From positions 124,001 to 188,000 of the forward strand of contig NZ_JACODZ010000004.1 of the NCBI RefSeq assembly GCF_014280965.1: a stretch of 64,000 bases of DNA. The letters run 5' to 3'. Numbering within the stretch: position 1 is the stretch's first letter; every line of letters starts with the position of its first letter. This DNA is from Echinicola salinicaeni (GTDB taxonomy: Bacteria; Bacteroidota; Bacteroidia; Cytophagales; Cyclobacteriaceae). Shown one piece after another: positions 35,136 through 42,803 of this stretch. A program made the position numbers and the translations under genes. The notes below the pieces were generated by a model. It saw nothing but the letters and a program-made list of their open reading frames with translations, was not told the DNA's origin and ran no database searches.

Positions 35136-35370
35136 TATGCACTGGCCATTTGCTGAAATATTGAGAGATTTAATGGAAAAGTAATTTTCTGATTAGTTAT
35201 TGAACTAATTATAGTTAAATCATGTGCCACACATCCTGATTTAACTTTACAATTGGAGATAATATTTTATCCTGGTCTTTCGAATGGAAGTTTACAAAAG
35301 AGCATTGACGAAAGTTGATATGATATTTTGTATGGTATTTTGACGTTAATGAACACCTGAATTTTATACA

Positions 35371-38300
35371 ATGAAAAGAAATTTACTTTCAATTATTTTG
35401 GGATTTTTCATCCTGCTTTGGGCATCACCTTTATTATATGCAGAGGCCGGTGAATTGCCTGTGATTTCTACCACCCCTGGCTATACAGAGTTTGAGCCAG
35501 GTAAGGGGGCTGTGATTATCGACTCTGGGGTTACTGTCTCAGATGAGGATTCTGATATTGCGACAAAGGCAGTAGTTAAGTTGTCGAATCGACCTGATGG
35601 AGGAAATGAATTTATTACCATTGGTCCGGAAGTAGTTGATTTGGCAGAGGAAAATGGTCTTATCATCAATTATGATTTTACCAATGGAGAGTTGACCATT
35701 GAAGGTCTTGCAAGCTTTGAACTTTATCAAGAGATACTGCAACAACTCAATTATAATAATGTATCAGTCATTCCGAATATTGATGACCGGCTTATTCAGT
35801 TTACCATTTATGATGAAGATGGTAATATCAGTGACAGCGAAACGAGGATTGTTAGAATTAAGAATGTGCAGGCCGTGATTACCAATGTGGAGATCTCGGA
35901 AGATGGCTGGTATGGGATTGGTGAAGAAATTGAAATTAATTTGATTTTTAATCGACCAGTATTTGTTGCAGAGGGTGTCCCTTATTTCTTCATTAATCTT
36001 GGGGGAGAAGATGTGAAGTTTTTGTATAGTGCAGGTTCTGGCTCTACGGAGCTGAAGTTTACCTATACGGTAATTGAGAATGAAATCGATGAGGATGGAA
36101 TAGAAATTAATCCAGAGCTAATTCTCGACGGAGCAAGCATAAAGGATAGTATCGGCGAGTTGGCAGACTTGACCATTGGAAATTTTCCAAATTCTTCGGG
36201 TATCAAAGTGGATGGAATTAGACCTTATGCTCTTGATTTGACTTTACCGGCTGATGGCAATTATGCTGTTTGTGGTGAAAACATATTAAAGTTCAGCTTG
36301 GCAATAAGTGAAGAGATTCATCTTGAAGGCGAAGGTTTGGTTTTGGTCTTTAATATGGATTCAGGTACCCGCAAAGCCAATTATATTGCCGAGGAAAGTA
36401 ATGCTAAATTATTGGTTTTTAATTATAGTATAGCTACAGGTGATGCGGAGGCTGACGGGATTGAGCTTGTAGGCTTAGAGCTTGGTGGTGTAAATATTTT
36501 TGATCAGGCCGATAATTTGTTTACGGATTTGACTTTGACTAAAACCGAAATAAAAGGAGGAAATAATATTACTATTGATGGTACAGCGCCCGAAGTGCCA
36601 ACAATAACAGCCATATCACCAGATTCAGGTGTCGATTCAGCAGATGGAATTACCAATACAAATACGCTAAGCATAAGTGGGACAGCCAGCGCTGAAGTGA
36701 ACGTTAAAGTAATGATCAACAATGAGGAGGTTGGTGAGGTTGCTGCAGATACAGAAGGTAATTGGGTATTTGATATCAGCGGGAAGGAATTGGTAGAAGG
36801 AAATTATACAGTTACAGTTTCAGCTGTGGATGATTCTTGTAATGAAAGTGAAGCAAGTGAGGAGTTTAAATTACAAATAGACAAGACGGGACCTGTCTTG
36901 ACAGGAAAGAATATTGAGGTAGCCCTAGCTGAAGATGGAACGGTGAATGTGACGCCTGAAATGTTAATAGATGCAGTTACAGATAATTTTACGGTTACTG
37001 ATGAAATAGACTTACAACTTAGTAAAAGTGATTTTGCTTGTGAAAACGTCGGAGAAAATGAATTGGCTTTAACGGCAACTGATTTGGCTGGGAATGCGAC
37101 GACTATTACGCTAGTACTAACGATAGTGTCCAATGAAACTCCTGAGTTGATCATAGAAGACCTGGCATTGGAGCTTAATGCAGATGGTGTTATAGAAATA
37201 GCATATACAGATGTGGTCAAAGGTTTTGATGGAGGCTGCTATGAAATGGATGATTACAGCTTTGAGTTAAGCAAATCGCTATTTGCTTGCTCTGATATAG
37301 GTAATACAACCATTATTTTAACCAGCAGCGCCCCCAATGGAGAGGTAACTGAGCATGAAGTTTCGGTAAGTGTGGTGGATGCTTTGGCCCCAGAAATTTC
37401 TGGAATAGAAGGTAATATAGATGTATATGTTGATTCCTCGGGAGAATACATTTTGACAGATGTGATTCCAGAATTTGAAATTAAGGATAACTGTGCTCTA
37501 GTTAATGCTACTCAAATTCCTGCACCTGGGACTGTTTTGAGTGGTTATAATGAACCAATAGAAATTAAAGTTCAGGCTGAAGATGCAAGTGGAAATGTTC
37601 AGGAAGCGGTATTTACCATTACCCTAAAGAGTCGGATCATAGAGGCGCTTGTAGATCCCGAAATGATCACTGTCAATTGGGGAACTACTCCAGATGAGCT
37701 CCCTGTTCCTGAGCAAATAGAAGCAGTCTTGCTTTCTGGAGAAACGGTCATGTTAGATGTGAATTGGGACTTGTCCGGATACGATGAAATTGTTCCAGGG
37801 ATGTATGCCAGTGCCGGGGATTTGGTGTTGGCAGATGATTTGGAGAATGTCAATGATTTACAGGCCAATTTGATCATCATGGTTTTAGAGAAAGAGTTGC
37901 CGACGGATATTGAGTTAAGTGATGATGAATTTTCCGTGGAGGACAACCCTGAAGCTCCATTGGGAACACTCACAACCATCGATCCTGATGATGATATCCA
38001 TACTTACGATTTATCTGGTGATCATTCAGATGAACAGTATTTCTATATTTTAGGTGATCGTCTTTTTTATGATCCTGAAGATATGCCTGAAGGACAGAGT
38101 GAATTTTTCATTACGGTAACAAGTACAGATAGACTGGGAAATACCATTTCCAAAACTTTTGTAATCAATAGGACTAAGCCAGCATTAGATGATTTGAATA
38201 TTCCTAATGTGTTTAGTCCAAATGGAGATGGAATCAATGATGGATGGGGAGTTTCAGCCCTTCAGTTTTATGAAGCTGTCAAAGTGATGGTTTTTGAAAG

Positions 38301-38457
38301 AAGCGGTAAAATGGTCTTTGTGTCTTTTGATCCCAAAGAAAGATGGGACGGGAAATATGAAGGAGTTGATTTGCCCGTGGGCAGTTATTATTTCATTATT
38401 GAAATAGGAAGCGAAGGTCAAAAAAGAAGAGGAGTAATCACCTTGATTAGGGATTAG
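35371..38457 (+). CDS. Large secreted multi-domain protein with type B T9SS C-terminal domain
   Basis: 1028 residues with a signal peptide ending near AEA (residue 26). In order: a cadherin-like repeat (VTVSDEDSD...YDFTNGELTIEGLAS, about 30-150), beta-sandwich segments to 400, a bacterial Ig-like domain (NTNTLSISGTASAEVNVKVM, about 405-510), further HYR/Ig-like repeats (VTATDLAGNATT type, 510-780), a cadherin-like part (EDNPEAPLGTLTTIDPDDD, about 850-930) and the C-terminal CHU_C/gliding-type sorting domain (NVFSPNGDGINDGWG to RRGVITLIRD, about 940-1028). That domain sends proteins through the type IX secretion system. Partner PorP/SprF follows 26 bases on. Probable surface adhesin or matrix protein. 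Confidence 0.92.
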   Translation: MKRNLLSIILGFFILLWASPLLYAEAGELPVISTTPGYTEFEPGKGAVIIDSGVTVSDEDSDIATKAVVKLSNRPDGGNEFITIGPEVVDLAEENGLIINYDFTNGELTIEGLASFELYQEILQQLNYNNVSVIPNIDDRLIQFTIYDEDGNISDSETRIVRIKNVQAVITNVEISEDGWYGIGEEIEINLIFNRPVFVAEGVPYFFINLGGEDVKFLYSAGSGSTELKFTYTVIENEIDEDGIEINPELILDGASIKDSIGELADLTIGNFPNSSGIKVDGIRPYALDLTLPADGNYAVCGENILKFSLAISEEIHLEGEGLVLVFNMDSGTRKANYIAEESNAKLLVFNYSIATGDAEADGIELVGLELGGVNIFDQADNLFTDLTLTKTEIKGGNNITIDGTAPEVPTITAISPDSGVDSADGITNTNTLSISGTASAEVNVKVMINNEEVGEVAADTEGNWVFDISGKELVEGNYTVTVSAVDDSCNESEASEEFKLQIDKTGPVLTGKNIEVALAEDGTVNVTPEMLIDAVTDNFTVTDEIDLQLSKSDFACENVGENELALTATDLAGNATTITLVLTIVSNETPELIIEDLALELNADGVIEIAYTDVVKGFDGGCYEMDDYSFELSKSLFACSDIGNTTIILTSSAPNGEVTEHEVSVSVVDALAPEISGIEGNIDVYVDSSGEYILTDVIPEFEIKDNCALVNATQIPAPGTVLSGYNEPIEIKVQAEDASGNVQEAVFTITLKSRIIEALVDPEMITVNWGTTPDELPVPEQIEAVLLSGETVMLDVNWDLSGYDEIVPGMYASAGDLVLADDLENVNDLQANLIIMVLEKELPTDIELSDDEFSVEDNPEAPLGTLTTIDPDDDIHTYDLSGDHSDEQYFYILGDRLFYDPEDMPEGQSEFFITVTSTDRLGNTISKTFVINRTKPALDDLNIPNVFSPNGDGINDGWGVSALQFYEAVKVMVFERSGKMVFVSFDPKERWDGKYEGVDLPVGSYYFIIEIGSEGQKRRGVITLIRD

Positions 38458-38483
38458 ACAGCACCATAGAAAATTGAAAAAAG

Positions 38484-39431
38484 ATGAAAAAGATATTAAT
38501 CATATTGATCGTTTTGTTTCCACTAGTGCTAGGAATGGCAAATGCACAAAGTAGAAAATATATCAGTCATTTCAGTAGTTTTAAAAGCTACTATAACCCT
38601 AGTTTGGTGGCTCATGAGGGAAGCGTAGCCCAAAGTATTGTAAGGAACCAGTGGGGAGGTTTGCCGGGCGCTCCAAAGACTATTTTGGGAAGTGTAGAGG
38701 GTGATTTTTCTCAGTTGAGAAAAGTTGACAGTGTAGGGATTGTCGGTAGGAATGCAGCAGGATTGGTTGTGTTGTTTGATCAACATGGACCATTTTCGGA
38801 AACCGAAATATTGTTGAATTATACCAACAGGGTAAGGATCACCGAGAATCATATGTTAGGTTTAGGAGTAGGAGTAAAATACCTGAATACTGAGTTGGAT
38901 GGAACCAAACTTTCGCCAGAACAGGAGAATGATCCAAGTCTATCTAGGTATATGGGAGGCTTTGCAGAGAATAAAGCATTTGATTTTAATTTGGGATTAA
39001 GTCTGATCAGTAAACAATACTACTTATCCTATTCCCTTCAAAATGTCGGCAGTGGAAAAATCTCAAGTGGAGATGATTTTTATAATGCGAGATCACCCAT
39101 CTCCAATTTCCAGGCTGGCTTTCGAGGTATGGTCAGTCCAAACGTAGGTTTAGTTGGGAATATGCTTTATAGAATGCAAAGGGATTTGCCTTTTCATCAA
39201 GAATTCAATGTGAAGGCGGTGATGATGGAGAAAGTATGGTTAGGTGTTGGGCACAGGGTGGATTATGCTACAAACCTTCAGGCCGGCTTTATGTTTGATC
39301 GCTTCAGGGTAGGATATGTATATGAAATGTCCACTAAAAGAAATTCTAAAATGTATGGAAGTACACATGAATTCATGGCTTCTTTTAGCTTGTTCGAAAA
39401 AGGCAAAAAGGGAGTGATGGGAATTTGGTAG
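38484..39431 (+). CDS. PorP/SprF family outer-membrane protein
   Basis: 315 residues: a signal peptide ending GMANAQ, then a barrel of about 14 strands. The start of the mature part (SRKYISHFSSFKSYYNPSLVAHEG, SIVRNQWGGLPGAPKT) is the family hallmark (YxNPAxxG, RxQWxG). PorP/SprF proteins work in pairs with type B T9SS cargo, helping secretion or surface anchoring. It lies directly after such a cargo gene, and a terminator follows, so the two form one operon. Confidence 0.93.
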   Translation: MKKILIILIVLFPLVLGMANAQSRKYISHFSSFKSYYNPSLVAHEGSVAQSIVRNQWGGLPGAPKTILGSVEGDFSQLRKVDSVGIVGRNAAGLVVLFDQHGPFSETEILLNYTNRVRITENHMLGLGVGVKYLNTELDGTKLSPEQENDPSLSRYMGGFAENKAFDFNLGLSLISKQYYLSYSLQNVGSGKISSGDDFYNARSPISNFQAGFRGMVSPNVGLVGNMLYRMQRDLPFHQEFNVKAVMMEKVWLGVGHRVDYATNLQAGFMFDRFRVGYVYEMSTKRNSKMYGSTHEFMASFSLFEKGKKGVMGIW

Positions 39432-39460
39432 TCACTTGATTTTCCTCAATTAATAAATGA

Positions 39461-39491
39461 AAAAATCGTACTGTTTCAGTGCGATTTTTTT
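39461..39491 (+). terminator. Terminator after the PorP/SprF gene
   Basis: A 13-bp stem (A-run, TCGTACTG at 39461-39473; CAGTGCGA plus T-run at 39477-39489) with one T-G wobble and a 3-base loop, followed by more T. Confidence 0.85.
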
Positions 39492-39611
39492 GGTTTAACT
39501 TATTGAATTTCTTGTATATTGTAAAAAGAGGGCGTTGAAAATATGTTTTTTTATTTGACGTTCCTATTTCCCATTTATGAATATTGGCAATATCGGCAAC
39601 AATAAATGTCC

Positions 39612-39619
39612 TAAATTTG
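39612..39619 (+). promoter_or_regulatory. -7 box before the epimerase gene
   Basis: TAAATTTG is a perfect TAnnTTTG; the start would be near 39623, 29 bases before the ATG. A TTGG at 39584-39587 is a weak -33 candidate with somewhat long spacing. Confidence 0.5.
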
Positions 39620-39651
39620 AAGTTAGAAATGAATTAAAATATTAATCGCCT

Positions 39652-40683
39652 ATGAAATTTTTGGTAACAGGTGCAGCTGGATTTATTGGCCATGCCCTGG
39701 TAAAAAGACTTTTGGATGAAGGGCATGAGGTAGTTGGTCTGGATAGTATGAATGATTATTATGATGTCAACCTAAAGTACGGAAGGCTTAAGGATTTAAA
39801 TCTGGATATTGTTCAAGTCAAAAGCGCCAATGGTGAGGTTGTAAAAACTTCATCTGGATTTTCCTTTTATAAAATGAAACTTGAGGATTATGATGGGTTG
39901 ATACAACTTTTTGAAAAGGAGAAATTTGATGTGGTGGTTAATTTGGCAGCGCAAGCCGGGGTCCGGTATTCCTTAGAAAACCCAAAAGCTTATATCGATG
40001 CCAATATTGTTGGTTTTATCAATGTGTTGGAAGCCTGCAGGCATTTTCCAGTTAAACACTTGGTATATGCGTCTTCAAGTTCGGTTTATGGGGCAAATAA
40101 AAAAATCCCTTTTACCACTTCAGATAATGTGGATCACCCTGTCAGTCTTTATGCCGCCACAAAGAAATCCAATGAATTAATGGCGCATACCTATAGTCAC
40201 CTTTACGGAATACCTACTACCGGATTAAGGTTTTTTACCGTGTATGGTCCATGGGGTAGACCTGATATGGCGATGTTTTTGTTTACAGATGCCATAGTAA
40301 AAGGGAAACCTTTGAAGGTTTTCAACAATGGCAAAATGCAAAGAGATTTCACTTATATTGATGATATAGTGGAGGGAGTTTATAGGGCGTCGTTGAATGT
40401 TCCAAAAGTAAAGGAGGATTCCGATATTTCTCAGGTGCCCTATAGGGTTTATAATATTGGAAATTCCAAATCTGTTAACTTAATGGACTTTATAACAGCC
40501 ATAGAAAACGAACTGGGTAAGAAAGCTGTATTGGATATGCAGCCTATGCAGGCTGGGGATGTCCCAGTTACCTATGCGGATGTTTCAGATCTGGCGCGTG
40601 ACACAGGTTATCAGCCTGATACTGCTATAGAAAAGGGAATAGCTTCTTTTATTGCTTGGTACAGGGAATATTATGGTGTCTAG
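39652..40683 (+). CDS. UDP-glucuronate 4-epimerase-like NAD-dependent epimerase
   Basis: 343 residues, an extended short-chain dehydrogenase. The NAD site is GAAGFIGHAL near residues 7-16 and the catalytic Tyr-Lys lies in SLYAATKKSNE near 165. The opening (LDSMNDYYDVNLKYGRL) and RFFTVYGPWGRPDMA are those of UDP-glucuronate 4-epimerases, which make UDP-galacturonate for surface polysaccharides. It lies 98 bases before rfbB and each gene has its own -7 box. Together with Wza and Wzc further on it forms the exopolysaccharide region. Confidence 0.88.
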   Translation: MKFLVTGAAGFIGHALVKRLLDEGHEVVGLDSMNDYYDVNLKYGRLKDLNLDIVQVKSANGEVVKTSSGFSFYKMKLEDYDGLIQLFEKEKFDVVVNLAAQAGVRYSLENPKAYIDANIVGFINVLEACRHFPVKHLVYASSSSVYGANKKIPFTTSDNVDHPVSLYAATKKSNELMAHTYSHLYGIPTTGLRFFTVYGPWGRPDMAMFLFTDAIVKGKPLKVFNNGKMQRDFTYIDDIVEGVYRASLNVPKVKEDSDISQVPYRVYNIGNSKSVNLMDFITAIENELGKKAVLDMQPMQAGDVPVTYADVSDLARDTGYQPDTAIEKGIASFIAWYREYYGV

Positions 40684-40721
40684 TTTTACAGGAGAAATTA
40701 TGTTATCGTCCCTTGTGGTAT

Positions 40722-40729
40722 TAACTTTG
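40722..40729 (+). promoter_or_regulatory. -7 box before rfbB
   Basis: TAACTTTG is a perfect TAnnTTTG; the start would be near 40733, giving a leader of about 49 bases. A second similar box, TACTTTG (one base short), follows at 40731-40737. No clear -33. Confidence 0.45.
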
Positions 40730-40781
40730 CTACTTTGTTTGGGGAATCGAGCTTTATAGGGCTTCAGTACAAAATATACAA

Positions 40782-41831
40782 ATGCAAAAATCAATTTTAA
40801 TTACCGGTGGAGCAGGCTTTATAGGAAGTCATGTGGTGAAATTATTCGTTTCAAAATATCCACAATATAAAATTGTCAATTTAGATTGCCTGACTTATGC
40901 AGGGAATTTGGAGAACCTTAAAGAGGTGGAGAATGCAGAAAATTATGTGTTTGAAAAAGTAGATCTTTTGGATGAATCTAGATTGAAGGAAGTTTTTGAA
41001 AAACATCAAATCACCGATGTCATTCATCTAGCTGCTGAGTCACATGTGGACAGGTCTATTACTGATCCCTTGGCGTTTGTTAAAACAAATGTAATCGGGA
41101 CAGTAAACCTCCTTAATGTTGCCAAAGGTTATTGGGAGAATTATGCATCGCACCTTTTTTATCATGTCTCCACAGATGAGGTATATGGATCTTTGGACGA
41201 GGGAGGGTATTTTGAAGAAACTACAGCCTATGATCCACAGTCTCCTTATTCAGCATCTAAGGCTTCTTCCGATCATTTTGTGAGGGCTTATGCAAATACC
41301 TATGGTTTAAGGACAGTAATCAGTAATTGTTCGAATAATTATGGTCCAAATCAATTTCCAGAGAAGTTGATTCCTTTGTGTATTCACAATATCAAAAACA
41401 AAAAGCCTCTACCGATTTACGGAAAAGGAGAGAATGTTCGTGATTGGCTTTATGTGGTTGATCATGCTTATGCTATCGATAAAATATTTCACGAAGGGAA
41501 GGCAGGTGAAACCTATAATATTGGAGGTTGGAATGAATGGCAAAACATAAATATCGTTAAGTTGCTCTGTGAAATTATGGACAGGAAATTGGGCAGGAAA
41601 GCAGGTGAGTCTGCTCAGTTGATCACTTTTGTCAAAGACCGGGCTGGACATGATATGAGGTATGCTATCGATGCCCGTAAGTTGGAAAAAGAGCTGGGCT
41701 GGAAACCTTCCTTACAGTTTGAAGAAGGAATAGAAAAAACAGTTGATTGGTACCTTGAGAATGAAGAGTGGTTAGCGCATGTAACCTCCGGAGATTATCA
41801 GAAATACTATGATAAGCATTATTCACAATGA
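40782..41831 (+). CDS. rfbB: dTDP-glucose 4,6-dehydratase
   Basis: 349 residues. It turns dTDP-glucose into dTDP-4-keto-6-deoxyglucose, the entry to rhamnose and other deoxysugars. The NAD site GGAGFIGSHVVKLF, HLAAESHVDRSI, the DEVYGSL loop with active-site D-E, and YSASKASSDHFVRAY with the Tyr-x-x-x-Lys are intact. The other rml genes (A, C, D) are not in the window, so the sugar pathway is completed elsewhere. Confidence 0.95.
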   Translation: MQKSILITGGAGFIGSHVVKLFVSKYPQYKIVNLDCLTYAGNLENLKEVENAENYVFEKVDLLDESRLKEVFEKHQITDVIHLAAESHVDRSITDPLAFVKTNVIGTVNLLNVAKGYWENYASHLFYHVSTDEVYGSLDEGGYFEETTAYDPQSPYSASKASSDHFVRAYANTYGLRTVISNCSNNYGPNQFPEKLIPLCIHNIKNKKPLPIYGKGENVRDWLYVVDHAYAIDKIFHEGKAGETYNIGGWNEWQNINIVKLLCEIMDRKLGRKAGESAQLITFVKDRAGHDMRYAIDARKLEKELGWKPSLQFEEGIEKTVDWYLENEEWLAHVTSGDYQKYYDKHYSQ

Positions 41832-41967
41832 TATTTATGCCAAAGGGAATTTCTGTTGAAATGAACTTTGGCCTTTCTTTTTTGTATTTTGTTTGTTCAT
41901 TATAGAAAAACTGTAGCGAGTTTATTTTTAAGGCATTTTTTAGATTTCCAAAACTTAGATATTATAG

Positions 41968-41975
41968 TATATTTG
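41968..41975 (+). promoter_or_regulatory. -7 box of the wza-wzc operon
   Basis: TATATTTG is a perfect TAnnTTTG; the predicted start near 41979 is 25 bases before the Wza-like ATG. No obvious TTG at the -33 distance. Confidence 0.5.
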
Positions 41976-42003
41976 GATAATGCTTAATCTCAAATTGGAT
42001 TGA

Positions 42004-42801
42004 ATGAAATATTTTCTACTTGTTTTAATCGCATTTGTTTCCTTTTCTTCATGTGTAAGTAATAAGCGGTTAAATTATTTGCAAAATTTGCCTGGAAATG
42101 AACCTATTGAATTGGAAGAGTTTATTCCTTATGCTGAAGTAGATTATGAATATATTTTACAGCCATATGATGTGGTAGATATTGATTTTGCCTCTTCAGA
42201 TGAGGAGCTGACAAAGGTGTTTGAATATCAGGGATCCCGCAGTGCTAGAGGTGGAGGAGCCAGTGGTGGAGGTGATATCTTCTATTTTACTGGTTATAGT
42301 TTAGATAAAAACGGGATGGTCCGGATTCCTAAATTGGGACAAATCAAAATCAGTGGATTAACCGAGGAAGAGGCCAGACAAAAAGTGGAAGATAAAATCA
42401 ATGAATATTTCAAAGAGGAGGTATATGTTCGCTTAAGAACCGGCGGAATCAGGTTTACTACATTAGGGGAATTTTCGAGTTCTGGAACCAAGGTTATTAT
42501 GAAAAACAGGGCCACCATATTTGATGCACTGGCGATGGCAGGGGAAAGTAATATTTTGGCCAAAAAGAATGAGTTGTTTTTAATCAGACAATATGACGGA
42601 GGAACGAAAATTCACCAAATTAACCTGAATGACCGGGCACTACTAGCATCATCCTATTATTTCATACAACCTAATGATATTCTATATTTACAACCAATGA
42701 ATATTAGACAGGTTGGGGATGCCAATAACCTGACTACAGCATTGCAATTAACAATTGGATTAATTTCTTCTGTGCTGTTTTTTATAGCATTGACTAAATA
42801 A
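42004..42801 (+). CDS. Polysaccharide export lipoprotein (Wza-like)
   Basis: 265 residues. The signal ends in a lipobox (VSFSSC, Cys17), so it is an outer-membrane lipoprotein matured after Lgt. The polysaccharide export domain spans about 45-125 (YILQPYDVVDIDF... VRIPKLGQIKISGLTEEEA), an SLBB-like domain about 140-230, and a C-terminal hydrophobic helix ends the protein. A Gly/Ser-rich loop (GGGASGGGD) interrupts the export domain. It should form the outer-membrane ring that mates with the Wzc-like protein encoded two bases downstream. Confidence 0.92.
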   Translation: MKYFLLVLIAFVSFSSCVSNKRLNYLQNLPGNEPIELEEFIPYAEVDYEYILQPYDVVDIDFASSDEELTKVFEYQGSRSARGGGASGGGDIFYFTGYSLDKNGMVRIPKLGQIKISGLTEEEARQKVEDKINEYFKEEVYVRLRTGGIRFTTLGEFSSSGTKVIMKNRATIFDALAMAGESNILAKKNELFLIRQYDGGTKIHQINLNDRALLASSYYFIQPNDILYLQPMNIRQVGDANNLTTALQLTIGLISSVLFFIALTK

Positions 42802-42803
42802 AA

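Larger units (their letters stand above)
34409..35370. other. Long gene-free region before the T9SS cargo gene
   Basis: About 960 AT-rich bases with no convincing gene. A 31-codon frame at 34560-34655 (plus) would encode a Leu-rich membrane-like peptide, which is not enough to call. Two inverted repeats stand out (34701-34750 and 35112-35135, separate entries). Just before the next gene, two near -7 boxes (TATTTTG, one spacer base short) occur at about 35322-35340. The length suggests a long leader, regulatory sites or an unrecognised small RNA. Confidence 0.55.

Noticed and set aside
36804-37220. 138-codon Ser/Val-rich frame opposite the T9SS cargo gene
   Set aside because: A shadow of the Ig-like repeats on the coding strand.
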